DNA of 64,000 bases from Ceratopteris richardii (GCA_020310875.1 CM035433.1:104836758-104900757); one strand, 5' to 3'. Numbered from the stretch's first letter, positions 11,300-22,792 are shown. Notes: generated by a model not told the origin, from the sequence alone. Numbers and translations: made by a program.

Positions 11300-11930
11300 A
11301 AAACCTGGTATAAATGATGACATCTCTTCTACATTGACTCAGGATGCTAAAACCCTATGGCAGGCAATGTAGCTCTTCTCTCCGACCTTGAGGAACCAAA
11401 GGGTAAGCATCAGGTACAAACAAGTGATGACACCAAGCATTCAGTGATTAAAGTAGGGAATGTTAAGACCTTGGATGGAAACAAGAATTTGTTGAGTAGG
11501 GTTTTGTATGTACCTACAATTACCAAGAATATGATGTGTTGGACAGATTGTGGAAAAGGGTTTGTAGGTTAGATTTAATCAATATAGAGAGTTTGTGGAG
11601 GATCCCCAACATGGGTTCAAGAGAATTGCCAAAGGAGAAAAGATAGGTGGATTATTCACTTTTGAACTTGAGGATACAAGGAACATTGCACTTTATCTTT
11701 ATAAAGATCAACATTATCAGAGCTTGAAATTTGGCATAAAAGATCAGGGCATGTTGGTCAAAGAACCTTGAAACAAATATGTAGAGACCAATGTGTGCTT
11801 GACATACCTAATGTATCCAAGCAACACATGATTTATAAATGTGATGCTTGTCAGTTTGGAAAATCTCACAGGTTACCCTTCTCAAGGAAAGGCTACATGC
11901 ATGAGGACTACCTAGAGCTTGTCCATACAT
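11300..11930 (+). pseudogene. Copia D protease and pre-integrase module
   Basis: The clearest block is at 11357-11572: GNVALLSDLEEPKGKHQVQT, then TLDGNKNLLSRVLYVPTITKNMM, which follows the protease active site in this lineage. The DSG itself falls at a damaged stretch near 11335. From 11728, [19 protein letters not shown] and, at 11838, [16 protein letters not shown] form the zinc-binding HHCC module that precedes integrase. It ends in LELVHT at about 11930, where the catalytic core should begin. Confidence 0.7.
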
Positions 11931-13290
11931 CTATAAGCAGGTACAAAGCTAGACTTGTAGCTAAGGGTTTTGCACAAACCCAAGGAATTGATTATGAAAA
12001 AACCTTCTCACCTGTGGCCAAAAAGCCAACCATCAGGGTATTGGTAGGTGTGGCTGCATCAAAGAACCAGAACATGTATCATTTGGATGTAAAAAATGCA
12101 TTTCTTTATGGCTGGAACTCAGAGAAGGTGTACATGTCTCAACCTCCTAGCTATGAGGACCCAAACAAGGTAACATATGTATGTAAATTGAACAAATCTC
12201 TTTATGGATTGAAGTAGGAACCTAGGGCATGGAACCATTAGTTGACTACATACCTTCATGATCAAGGTTTTATCATGAGTAAAGCAGATACTTCTCTGTT
12301 CATGAAGAGAAGTAGTTCAGAGGTAATATACCTATGTGTATACATTGATGATATCATACTCACAGGTAATGATGCTAATGGCATCAAGCAGATGAAGAAT
12401 CAGATGATGAAGGAATTCAAAATTAGTGACCTTGGATCATTAAAATATTTTCTTGGACTTGAGTTAGTCTATACTAACTCTAGAATTTATATTACTCATA
12501 GAAAGTATATACAGGATATGTTAAAGAAGTTTCATTTGCAGGATGCCAAAGTTGCAAGTACTCCAATGGAGGTAAACCTAAAATTAAGTGCTCATGAAGG
12601 TGATGTACTTGAGAACATTGCAGGTTATCAAAGCATAGTAGGAAGCTTGAACTATGCTACATTGACAAGGATTGATATTGCTTATGGAATAAGTGTTCGA
12701 AGTCAGTTTATGCACAAGCCTAGGGCACCTCACTTGGGGGCTGCCAAAAGGATTTTGAAATACCTTAAGGGTACTCAAAATCATGGATTGTATTTTCCTT
12801 ATACATCAGACTTGGACATCAAGATATATTCAGATGTAGATTGGGCAGGATCCAAAGATGATAGAAGGAGTACCTTAGGATACATATCCTTTGCAGGTGA
12901 TAAGCCTATCATGGTCTTCAAAGAAGCAACCTACTGTTGCTTTATCTTCTACAGAGGTAGAGTATAGAGGATTGGCCAATGCTACTCAAGAGCCCATATG
13001 GATCAGGTTGTTATACACAAATTTGGGCTTGCATACTACATCTCCAATGATTTTTGGAGATAATACAAGTTCATTACATCTTGTAGCAAATCCAATTTAT
13101 CATGCTAGGAGCAAGCATATAGAGGTCCAATAACATTATGTGAGAGAGGAGCTATTGAGCAAGGATATTTAGTTGGCATATGTATCAACTAATATGCAAT
13201 GCAGAGACTTGTTGAGTAAAGCATTAGATGGTTCAAAACTTTGCAGGTTTAAATCAATGATTGGATTGCAGGATATTCATGAAGATTGAA
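11931..13290 (+). pseudogene. Copia D reverse transcriptase - RNase H
   Basis: It starts abruptly with [30 protein letters not shown], so integrase and the front of RT are deleted. Then [27 protein letters not shown] with a stop at 12215, YIDD at 12341-12352, GSLKYFLGLELVYT, and RNase H with DVDWAGSKDDRRST, a frame break near 12910, KKQPTVALSSTEVEYRGLA and GDNTSSLHLVANPIYHARSKHIE. The C-terminus (LLSKALDGSKLCRFKSMIGL) runs to a stop near 13287, just upstream of the purine tract. Confidence 0.82.
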
Positions 13291-13335
13291 GATGAAGACC
13301 AAGCCAAAATGTTTGGCTTGAGGGGGAGTTGTTGG

Positions 13336-14380
13336 TGCAAATTGGAGGCCTACACATTTGGCTAGAAGATTCATGAACAATTGAAGCTCCATGGAAACCA
13401 TTGATGGGAGAGTTTTATCTTTTTACATTTGTAAAAGATATTTTAACTTGGAAGCATCTTTGTAATTCTCAACAAACTCATGGAGTTTATTGGTTGAGAA
13501 ATCACAACTTTATGTTAGAGAGAATAATTCCTAGATTGGTGGATTACTTTTAGAGAGAGCCAAAAGTTAAATTCAAATTCAAATTTGAATGTAACACTTA
13601 TAAAAGGTGACTTGAAAAAGTAGCATGTAGAATGCTCAATTCGCGAGTTCTCCATTGACATTTTGTAAGAGTGTGAGGTCTACATTGTAGCCTACACTAC
13701 TCACCATCATCAGGCTATGATTACCAAGCCTATGATCTTGTACAACATTGTTTATTAATACAATACATCTACATTGTTCATCTATGATCTCTCTATTATG
13801 GTCATTCATAACTGTCAACTTGTGCTGCTCATCTCTCAGTCAATTCTCCATCATTTTCAATGCTCTATAGCTTGTTGGAATACTCAAGTTTGCTACATGA
13901 TCACAAAGTCTGAAGGACATCCATTCAGCCAATTTGCGGAAAAGCGCATTGAAGCACTCACTGGTCAAACTCTACAGAGGTCCTAAAAAATGGGGGGTAA
14001 TGATTCAATTGCTAAATTGATTTCTCTATGTATAGTGCATCATTTCAAGTGATTCCACTTGGAACCATTAACTTACTAAGCTAACTAGATACCTCTAAAA
14101 GGAATTTTTCTAATTCCTACTGTACTGGTAGCCTTGAGCATAACAAGTAGCAGGTGTATGATAAAAAATAGAAGGTTTTCATTGATCCTTCTATTTGGAA
14201 GTAGTCTGTTTTGATTCAATCTTTTCTTACATCATTTCCAAAGTACATAGGCACTTGTATAGTGTCATTGGAAAGTTAAGAGGGCCCACATATCATCTCT
14301 GAAGACACAAGGGGCTGGTGCTAAGCAGGATTTGGTAATACCTACTCATTTCTTGGAGTGTCCATCCATCTATCCAAACA
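13336..14380 (+). repeat. 3' LTR of Copia D
   Basis: Equal in length (1045 bp) to the 5' LTR. It is preceded by the purine tract GAGGGGGAG (13319-13328) and followed by CAGGT. The TATA box is at 13599-13605. Compared with the 5' copy it shows scattered substitutions and a rewritten stretch around 13880-13910. Confidence 0.85.
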
Positions 14381-14385
14381 CAGGT

Positions 14386-14540
14386 AACCAATATCATAGA
14401 TATTTAGTTAAATATAAAAATCAATGAGTTGAAGAATCTCAATGAATTCATAAGACATCATTAACTCCACATTATGATCATTTCATTTTTGCATATCATT
14501 CATAGTCAAATTAAATTCTAGGTTTCCAATTCCATGCATG
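14386..14540 (+). pseudogene. Gypsy chromovirus remnant, part 2 (chromodomain)
   Basis: Directly after the target duplication the translation gives NQYHRYLVKYKNQ, a stop, VEESQ, a stop, IHKTSLT. The YLVKxK..EE pattern is the chromodomain found at the C-terminus of chromovirus integrases, which binds chromatin marks and steers integration. It continues the frame that ends at 9180. Beyond about 14540 the similarity fades. Confidence 0.65.
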
Positions 14541-15152
14541 TGTTTTTACATGGAACATGCTTATGATTGTTCAGTGATGGGACATGTGATAAGCCATCCA
14601 CGTCTATTTTATTCTTATCAACTGAGGTGAGTTTCTCGTCAACTGGGAGTCATGTTATACTTTATGGAATAATGGAATGTTATATGGATTTTAATGTCTT
14701 GAGATTTTTAATGTGATTTGTGTTCAGATTTAGCGGGTGAAGACTCATGAGGGTGTGAACATGCATGGACTTATTCAGATATTTTTGAAGATAGTAAAAA
14801 GATAATATTTCAAATATTTGTTGTAAAAATAATAGATCACTTGAGAAAGAAACATTTTTGTAAAAATAGTAGATTGCATAGAAAGCAATGATTTTGTAAA
14901 TAAAGTAGATTTTCATGAACACACGCTTTTTGGAGTGTCACCCTCATGTATCTTCTATTCAAGAAATAATAAAAAAATACCTATAAATAAAATATACACA
15001 TGCTCTGATAGACTCATCCATCAACCTATGTGGGGGGAAATTGTACCCAATCTAGTGTCAAGTCCCTTGTCTCTTTCTATTCTGTTTATGCTTTTGTGAG
15101 ATCTCATTTTTGTACTATCCTTTGCATATGTGCATCTACAAGACCCGGGGAA
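14541..15152. other. Unassigned AT-rich spacer
   Basis: No protein block, terminal repeat or tRNA-like box was recognised. Part may be the 3' untranslated region or LTR of the Gypsy element, but there is no second LTR to compare with. Confidence 0.4.
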
Positions 15153-15317
15153 GAGGTGCACTATCATTATGTTAGGGAGAGGTTCTATGCTGGAGAGATT
15201 AGTTTGGCATATGTGCCTACACAAGAGAATGTTGCAGCCCTTTTCACAAAGGCTCTACCTAGGGAGAAGTTTGAAGATTTGTGCAAGGCTTTGATCTTAC
15301 TTCTTTTTCTAGATTGA
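15153..15317 (+). pseudogene. Copia C RNase H C-terminal fragment
   Basis: Encodes EVHYHYVRERFYAGEISLAYV followed by TQENVAALFTKALPREKFEDLCKAL, nearly the same as the ends of the C copies at 54115-54279 and 20051-20210 (minus). A stop follows at 15315. No LTR is attached, so it is an isolated 165-bp remnant. Confidence 0.8.
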
Positions 15318-15356
15318 TTCCGCATAGCTGATCCAAATGTAGCTCTAACTAGCTCT

Positions 15357-15985
15357 TGATAGTGAAAACAAAGTATGATTTATGTCTACTCAAACTATCG
15401 AGAAAAAACTCAAACATGTAGAGGGCTTGCTTAACAAGGAGTCTACTAGCTCGTTCAAAATAATGCTACATATGCTTTGAAAAAAGCTCTACCATACGAT
15501 AACTTTTGATATTGTTGTCACTTAATGGGGGTTACTTGATTCATGCTCTTACATAGTCACTTCTATGTTCTATAACATGCCCATTAGGTGGAAGGTATAA
15601 TCAATAAACTTACACTCATGTATTCTTTATCATTCTTTATTTTTCTCTCATAGTGAGTTTTGCCATAGTGGCCTTAAGTGGGAGATTTTCGTCATTAGTC
15701 TTCATGTGAAAGGGCCAAATGATCGGCGAACACTTTTGTATATGTTCTTTAATAGACAATATAGTAGACTTGTTAGCCACAGACTATAAGTTTGACCCCA
15801 TTTGTAACACCTAAAAAATTTGTGTTCATGCTCCCTATGTATTGTGTGTTTTCTATGTATTCTAGAGGCCTTATGCGGAGTACCTTTGCAACATGTGGAG
15901 CTCAATTTTCTACTATGAGAGTATCATCGTGGAGCTCTAGAGAAGGAGAGTCTACTACGGTGCATCACCATTGCATCATTTCAAT
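15357..15985. repeat. Dispersed repeat R1, copy 1
   Basis: Colinear with 35550-36235, and in both places followed by a minus-strand family A RT. The first 300 bases (GGGCTTGCTTAACAAGGAG and neighbours) weakly resemble the A LTR around 17400-17520, so this may be the diverged 3' LTR of the minus-strand A copy. Short plus-strand frames in both copies (15792-16004 and 35985-36197) do not look like known proteins. Confidence 0.55.
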
Positions 15986-16955
15986 ATATCAATTCAATAC
16001 CTAAGAAATATCTTATATCTCCAAGCTTTGAGATCTTTGACTCCTTCCCAAGCCTTTCTTTGATGTCTTTGATGCCTTCTTTGTGATCATATCTAATAAT
16101 CAAGTAATTTACATACACCCATAAATAGACAAAGGCTTCACCTTCTCTTGTTTTGAATAATGATGGATCTGTTTTGCTTTGTTTATATCCACAATTGATG
16201 AAGTAGTCTACAAGCCTTTGATCCCATGCTTTTGGGGCTTGCTTGAGACCATATAGTTCCTTCTTTAACCTGCAAAGATAATCATCTTTGTTTTTATCTT
16301 TGTACCCTCTTGCTTTTTCCATTTATACTACCTCCTCTACCTCTCCATTTAGAGAAGCATTCTTCACATCAAGTTGATACATCCTCGAATGCTTGGTAGC
16401 TGCAATTGCACTAAATGTTTTGATGGTAATCATCTTAACCACAAGGCTAAAGGTTGCCTAATAATCCACTCCATATGTTTGAGGAAAGCCTTTAGCTACC
16501 AGCCTTGCTTTACACCTAGAAATGCTACCATTTGAATGCTTCTCACCTCATATACCCACTTGTTTCCAATGAATTTGATATCCTTCTTCCTTGGCACTAA
16601 TGTCTGAATGTGATTGTTCTACAAAACCTTAATCTCCACCTACATGGCCTCTTGCCTTCCCTGCATGTATCAGCTTCTTCAAAGCATATGGGGTCCTTCA
16701 ACAACTTTGCTCATATATGCATATTTTCTAGCCATTAATGAAACATAGGCAAGTCTTTTTATGGGGTACCTGACCCGATTATATCTTCTTATCTCACCAT
16801 TCCATTGATTTGGATATTTATTGTTGATCTTTGATCTCTTCTTTTTTTTGTATGATGGTCTCCAATGAGCTCAATCCATAAGTCTTCAACATCTTCAATC
16901 CCTATAATGTTAGTTTTCTTGTTGGTCCTTGCATCACTAAGTTGGATTGATGTAG
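15981..16955 (-). pseudogene. Copia A RT and integrase-linker fragment
   Basis: On the minus strand, 16960-16700 encodes the linker between integrase and RT (QLSDART..IIGIEDVEDLWIELIGDHH). From 16620 onward come remnants of RT, and 16322-15981 reads YLCRLKKELYGLKQAPKAWDQRLVDYFINCG, then YVNYL where YVDD should stand, and LGDIRYFLGIELIY. The loss of both catalytic aspartates rules out activity. Gag, protease and the integrase core are missing: the linker joins directly to an A LTR at about 16955. Confidence 0.8.
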
Positions 16956-17719
16956 CTTTCCCTATGCATCTTGAACAATAGATGTCCTCACAAGTATGCC
17001 CATAGATACCTCTATTCACTCAAAGTGATGATTCTTGAGCTCTTGCAAAATAAACATGAGAGATTTTTCATCATCCTAATATAGTATGGGGCCTTTGTAA
17101 TTCAAGTTAGCTCACTCAAAATGCATGACCCTATTATGAGAAGTGATAACTCCAAGACAGAATATTTAGTGCATTCACTAAGCATGCATAGAGAGACAAC
17201 TACTGACTCCAAAACTAATTTCCCTCATAATAGGAAAAAATTAGATATGAGCTTCGAGCATTCTAAGAAACCAAAAATTACAAGAACTAAATACAAAATT
17301 ATCAGGGAACTTTGCTCAACACTCAACATCTATCTAGCTTCTACATAAACTTGGCTGTGAGATATAGCAACTCAAAATATGATGAGAATACTTAAGCAAG
17401 GGGGGGCTTGCTTAGCAAGGGGTCCACAATCTTATTCAAGTCCTAAGAGAGATAACATATGTGGGAGCTTACTAATTCAAAGTACAATGTGTGTTTATAA
17501 GACTTTGAAAAGCTTCCCTAAATGATAGAGAGATCTTTTCCTAGATATTAGGCTTTATCACACCTAAGTGTGATAGGTGGTTAATTGTGTGATATGAGGG
17601 GAATTCAATTTCAAATTTGAGTATGAGTATTCATACTTGGTTTCTTGGTTCACATTGCTCCAAGTGTCATTCATTTAAAAGGTTCATAAGGTCCTAAGGT
17701 TGGATCCTGACTTTCAACA
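16955..17719 (-). repeat. LTR of Copia A, copy 1 of the chimeric junction
   Basis: On the minus strand it begins TGTTGAAAG at 17719 and contains the shared landmarks CACACTTAGGTGTGATAAAG (palindromic) and the G/C-rich CCCCCCTTGCT region. It lacks the last bases (..CCCATCA) seen in 54883-55670. At 17719/17720 it abuts plus-strand integrase of family E, a junction found five times in the window. Confidence 0.7.
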
Positions 17720-19440
17720 ATACTAACATGTATATCATTATTAGTAGAGCACCAACATGAGGAATACATGCTTCAACACCATCTGATGCTTGGTATAATA
17801 GAAAACAAGATGCATCACATTTGAAAGTGTTTGCTTGTACTTGCCATGTTCTGATACCAAGTGAGCTTAGAAGCAAGCTTGATGATAGATGCGAGAGATG
17901 TGTATTCATAGAGTGAAAGTGAACAAAAGGGGTAGAGATGCTACAATCCCACAACCAAGAAGTTAAGGTTCTCAAGAGGTATTAGATTAGATGATCTTTT
18001 ACCTTGGTATACTTCAAATGTATCTATGCAAGCAAATAAAGATGAAGAAAGAAGGTATTATAGAGGAAATGAAGAGCCAAAGAGCATGGTTCTTAGTGAA
18101 CCAAAAGAATCAAGTAGAAACTCATCCTAGAGTGGAGATATCCCTGCAACAAGCAAACTTAGTGATGCATGGAACAAAGGAAAGGCCAAGATAAAAGAGA
18201 TTGAAGAAGATGAATACTTGTGGATAGAGCTCAATGCAGACCATGATGCAAAGGATGGGGAGGCATCAAAGGCAAACAAAAAATATCAAGATCAATGGAA
18301 AGGTAAAGTAAGAAGATCTCATAGGGTAAGGTATCCAATTGAGAGACTCACTTATCACTCATTTATGGCTAGGAACTATGCATATATTAGAAAATTTATT
18401 GAACAACCCACATGCTTTGAAAGAGAAAATACATGCATGGAATGTGAGGAGGCTATGCAAGAAGAAATCAAATCTTTGAAGGAAAATCACGCTTGGACAT
18501 TAGTGCCAGGGAATAAAGAAATGTAAATTATTGGAAATGAGTGGATATGTATGGTTGAAAATCATTTAGATGGCACTATAAATCAAGGCATGTATCTAAA
18601 GGGTTTGATGATATATATGAAGTCGAGTATGAAGTAATCTTTAGCCCTATGGCGAAGATGACTACCATGAGAATAATCATTACGATTGCAACTAGCAAGC
18701 ATTGGATGATGTATCAACTAGATGTGAAGAATGTTTGTCCTAAATGGAGAGCCATAGGAGGGGGTATACATGGATTAACCACTAGGGTTTGATGATAGAA
18801 CCGTAGGATATTATCTTTGTAGGTTAATGAAGGCACTCTATGCTCTCAAAGAAGTCCCAAGGGCATGAAATAAAAGGCTTCGGTTAAGGAAATACACCTT
18901 GGATGAACTGAAGAAGTATGGACTTATAGGTTGCAAACCATTGAGAAATCCAATGGAAGTCAATACAAAATTGACTTCAATGGAATGAAGTTGAGGATAC
19001 ACACACCTGTCACAAGATTGAATATAGCATATAGAGTTGGTGTGTTATCCCAATTCGTGCACACTACTAGGGTATCTCATTTACTTGCATGTAAGAGAGT
19101 AATTAGATATCTCAAGGGTACTTTGAATGAAGGTCCTGTCCATCCTTTGGAAGATGATTTGTAAGTGAAAGCATATATCGATATTGATTGGGCAGGATAC
19201 AAAGAGGATAGGAGGAGTACAAGTGGATATGCAGTGATGTTAGGAAAGAAGTTCATTTCATGGATGGAAAAGAAGCAACATATAGTTAGCCTATCTTCGC
19301 CAAAAGCTGAGTAGAGAGCATTAGCACAAGTTACATGTGAGCTCATGTGGCTCAAGAACATTATTGGTTGGATTAAATTTGGAAAGCAAAACATTAATCA
19401 TTTTGCTACTGAGATGATATTTGGAAAGCAAAACATTAAT
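17720..19440 (+). pseudogene. Copia E copy 1: integrase C-terminus, RT, RNase H
   Basis: Plus strand. 17730-17920: TPSDAWYNRKQDASHLKVFACTC..IPSELRSKLDDRCERCVFIE (integrase C-terminal part). 18200-18526: linker and RT N-terminus (YLWIELNADHDAKDGEASKANKKYQDQWKG..HAWTLVPGNKEM). 18620-18900: PMAKMTTMRI, YQLDVKN, CRLMKALYALKEVPRA. 18960-19440: RNase H (AYRVGVLSQFVHTTRVSHL, RVIRYLKGTLNEG, DIDWAGYKEDRRSTSGYAVMLGKKFISW). The YVDD region is deleted near 18890, and several stops and frame changes occur. The uninterrupted sequence at 18505-18520 shows what the F target looked like. Confidence 0.8.
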
Positions 19441-19445
19441 CACTA

Positions 19446-19741
19446 GAGCAAATATTTGATAAGAAGCTATACTTACATGATGCATTATTGAATGAGAAGC
19501 ATTAGGGAAACACAGTGATACCAGAACGTGGAGTGAGAAATAGAGAATGAATAATTTTATGATAATAAAAATAATTTCAATTATGAGAAAAACATTTAAA
19601 ATTATATTTGGCTTTTAGCTATGATTAGCTTCGAGAGATGACACACTCAAGGAGAATGGACCTTTGAGAGGTGACCTTCGAAGGAAAAAGCTCACATATC
19701 TACGTGCAAATGTTTGGATGGATGGGTTTGTGTTTTGTATG
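19446..19741. other. Unassigned spacer
   Basis: About 300 bases of AT-rich sequence between the E RNase H remnant and the C element's target duplication. A 20-base phrase (GGAAAGCAAAACATTAATCA) repeated at 19380 and 19423 marks its left side. Nothing else was recognised. Confidence 0.4.
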
Positions 19742-19746
19742 GATGG

Positions 19747-19977
19747 TGTTGGAGATACACGTCTGCGAAAGCACGCGAACAACACAAGGAAGGAGAAGAA
19801 GCTTGGAGCACAAACACACAATATTGAATGTATTACTAAAGAATGTACAAAGATAAGTAGCCCATTAGGGCAATAGGCGTATATACAAGCCGGGGGAAAA
19901 AAACCTCCCAAAGAGGGAAAAAAGTGCCCTGGCGTTCCTAGTGTGTTCACACACATCACTACCTAAATATATCAACA
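19747..19977 (-). repeat. 3' LTR of minus-strand Copia C
   Basis: 231 bp. On the minus strand it starts TGTTGATATATTTAGG at 19977, right after the purine tract CCCAGGGGGGATT (19990-19978), and ends CTCCAACA at 19747. GATGG follows outside. Confidence 0.9.
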
Positions 19978-20050
19978 AATCCCCCCTGGGAGTGATGCGC
20001 TAAACAAGGAGCTGGCACTCATGTATAAGGAAGTGCCAAGCTATGTGGAA

Positions 20051-21745
20051 TCACTCCACAAAAGGAAGTAAGCCCAAAGCTTTGCGGAAAGCTTCAAACT
20101 TCTCCCTAGGTAGAGCCTTCGTGAAAAGGTCTGCAATGTTCTCGTGCGTGGGCACATATGCCAAGCTGATCTCCCCAGCAGAGAACCTCTCCCTGACATA
20201 ATGATAATGCACCTCAATGTGCTTAGTACGAGCATGGAACACAGGGTTCCTCGCAACTGCCAATGCACTCTGATTGTCAGTGAAGATGGTGTTGGAAGAA
20301 GACTGACCAACACCCAAATCAGCCATAAGGCGTCTGAGCCACATGCACTCAACAATAGCTGTGAAAGATGCCCTATACTCAGCCTCACAACTAGAAGTGG
20401 CCACAGTAGGCTGCTTCTTGCTCAACCAAGATATACATGAGCTACCAAGCATGAAGCAAAAGCCACTAGGGACACACGAGTGTCATAGCAACCAGCCCAA
20501 TCAGAGTCAGAAAAAGCATGCAAATCTGGCGGTAGTGATCCCCCCTTGGGAAAACAACCCAAGTAGCCAAGTACCACTCAAGTAGCGAAAGATGCGCTTA
20601 ACTGCCTACCAATGCTTGACTCCTGGGCAATGCATAAATCTGCTCATTTGTGACAACAAACTGAATATGTGGTTGAGTAATGCATAAGTAAATCAAGCAT
20701 CCAACAGCCTGCTGATAGAGAATAGCATCAAATGCATCTCCAACATCATGAAGACTCAATCGTAAACCTGTCTCCATAGGAGTGGCAATAGGCTTACAGT
20801 CTTCAAGGCCAAAATGTTGCAATAATGTGTCAATATATTTCATTTGACACAAAGCCATTCCACCATCAACGTGCATAAACTGAATGCCCACATAATGATG
20901 CAAATGCCCCATATCAGATATCTCAAATGAGGCTTGCAAATCACCCTTAAAATCACCAATATGCTTCTCAATAGGACCAGTGAGCAGCATGTCGTCAACA
21001 TAGACAACAATGATCAGAAGCACATCATTAGCACGCTTAACATATAAGGTGCTTTTAGTTGGAGTTTTTTCAAAACCATGTGCAACCAGATAGGCATGTA
21101 TTTTCTCATACCAAGCACGTGGTGCTTGCTTTAAACCATATAATGCCTTCTTTAAACTGCACACCTGGTTTTCATGCCCTTTCTACACAAAGCCACGGGG
21201 CTGAAAAACATACACTTCTTCATGCAAGTCACCATTCAGAAATGTTGTTTTAATGTCCATTTGATGTACATTCCAACCATGATGGGACGCAAGTGCATAA
21301 ATGCTCCGAACAGTAGTCATACGGCATGTAGGTGCAAAGGTCTCATCAAAATCAATGCCTCTTTCCTACGCATAACCCTTTGCAACAAGCCTATCCTTGT
21401 ACCTGTCAACTGTACCATCAGGTTTATGCTTCAGCTTGTATACCCACTTAGTGCCAATGGCCTTCTTGCCAGGAGGAAAGTCACATAAAGACCATGTACC
21501 ATTCTTCATTATAGCATCATATTTAGATTGCATAGCAGCCATCCAATTTTTTGAATTCTGTGCTTCATCAAAGGAAACAAGCTCATTCTCATCACTATCT
21601 GATGCAAAGGAGGCACTATGAGAGCCTGAACGAGTACGATATGACAAAGGTGCATCTAATTTGCTGTCACACAAAGTCTGCACCAACCATTTTGGCATAA
21701 TTTTTGCCTGCTCAATATCAGCTCTCTCATCAACAAGTGCATCAT
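20051..21745 (-). pseudogene. Copia C reverse transcriptase - RNase H
   Basis: Minus strand. 21745-21366 covers the end of the linker and the RT front: LVDERADIEQAKIMPKWLVQ, NWMAAMQSKYDAIMKNGTWSL, KAIGTKWVYKLKHKPDGTVD. Stops at 21368-21366 and 21185-21183 both correspond to CAG in the sister copy. 21164-20598: LKKALYGLKQAPRAWYEKIHAYL, YVDDMLL (YVDD at 21002-20991), HLHHYVGIQFMH. A frameshift near 20660 and another near 20460 precede RNase H (CISWLSKKQPTVATSSCEAEYRA, FTDNQSALAVARNPVFHARTKHIEVHYHYV), which ends with LPREKFEAFRKALGLLPFVE at 20051. It is the 3' half of pol: RT copies RNA to DNA and RNase H removes the RNA. Catalytic residues remain, but the frame is not continuous. Confidence 0.88.
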
Positions 21746-21771
21746 AACACTGAGTCATAACAAACGAGAAC
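21746..21771 (+). repeat. Left terminal inverted repeat of the DNA element
   Basis: 26 bases beginning AACACTGAGTCATAAC and ending CGAGAAC, exactly complementary to 25891-25916. Similarity stops at once inside the element. The target duplication ATCAT lies at 21741-21745. Confidence 0.9.
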
Positions 21772-22374
21772 TATGTCATAAAAAGAGAAACTCTACGCAC
21801 TAAAATAGCCTTTTTTTGCATGATGTTAAAAAACTCTTTATACCAATATACAAGGTTTTCTAAAACCCCCCAAAAATATGCAAATTTTGAACATATTTTT
21901 AAAATTTTGACTACTTTAGGGTAGCAAAATTTTGCTAATTTTAGAGCACCTTATCTAACACTTTTAAGAGAGAATTATGAAATGGATAAAAAATGCCTTA
22001 TTTTATGAGAATACTCATTTATCTTGGATCAAATAAAAAGGAAATGAGCTAGAAAAGACTAAAGATTGATGCTACTAATTTAATAACATTAGATAATTTT
22101 AGGAAAAACAATGAATTGTGTCCATGTGCAACTGATTCAATGAATAAAAGTTATTTGTTTCTGTATATCCTTTCCTATCTAGCTAGTAGATTGAAATTGA
22201 TTTTGTTTGGTGTGAAATGAATTGGTTGAGGTTGTAAATTTTGGGTCTTTTTTGCATCGCTCCAAGATACTTAATGAAATATTCTAAAACATTGCGTTTT
22301 TCCTTGGCCCCAATCTTTGGTCTTTAGAAAATTTGTATAAGCAAAAAGATATATACTTTGTGAGAGGAAGTTTG

Positions 22375-22790
22375 ATCTTACTATTGGAGAAACACTCACA
22401 AACTGGACATAATTTGAAGGTCAAAGCTTTAGAAGAAAACCACATGCCTATGTGAAGGGACAAATTCACAAGTGTATTATATTTGTAAAGTTAGTTCACT
22501 TTAGTTCTAAACGTTTTTTAAAAATCACGAGTCAGAATGAGACAATCTATATAACTTAGTTTGTATCAAGTGGCGTGAGAGTAAGAAGAAGTGGAAGAGA
22601 GTGACAGAATGTGAGAAGGAGTTCATTTTATATAACAGAGTATAGTTGGGCTTCTGTGAGTGAGAAAGCATCTGTAAAGTTTCTGAGTTTTTCATATCTA
22701 TGAGAAGCAATGTTTTGTGTATGACACTCTCTCCATCATCTCCATGTTTGTCTACTGTGTGATGAGTTCAAAAGTTCAAGTTTTCCAAGC
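22375..22790 (+). repeat. Module X of the DNA element
   Basis: About 415 bp that recurs inverted at 23633-24055. Matching landmarks: the CACATGCCTATGTGAAGGGAC block at 22441, the TTAGTTCACTTTAGTTCTA block at 22493, and the TGATGAGTTCAAAAGTTCAAG block at 22761. It ends at the first dyad cluster. Confidence 0.8.
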
Positions 22791-22792
22791 AA

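Larger units (their letters stand above)
9181..14380 (+). mobile_element. Copia family D, full-length but integrase-deleted
   Basis: A 5200-bp element with two LTRs of 1045 bp (9181-10225 and 13336-14380), a primer site at 10227-10238 and a purine tract at 13319-13328, flanked by the 5-bp direct repeat CAGGT at 9176-9180 and 14381-14385. It interrupts the Gypsy chromovirus between integrase and chromodomain. Gag, protease and the pre-integrase module are followed directly by RT, so the integrase core is lost. Stops and frameshifts are present as well. By eye the LTRs differ at roughly one base in twenty, so it is old but younger than its Gypsy host. Confidence 0.88.

Noticed and set aside
13774..13986. 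A 70-codon frame in the Copia D 3' LTR.
   Set aside because: It lies wholly within the LTR and the 5' LTR copy is broken at the same place; no protein similarity.
19664..19876. Overlapping open frames on both strands at 19615-19959.
   Set aside because: They span the C LTR boundary and repeat at every C LTR, so they are LTR-derived.
21746..21771. Assignment of the 4.2-kb element to the CACTA superfamily on the CACTG motif.
   Set aside because: The inverted repeat begins AACACTG, and the bases next to CACTG (TAA on the left, TTA on the right) are not a direct repeat, so the 3-bp CACTA duplication does not fit at that point.
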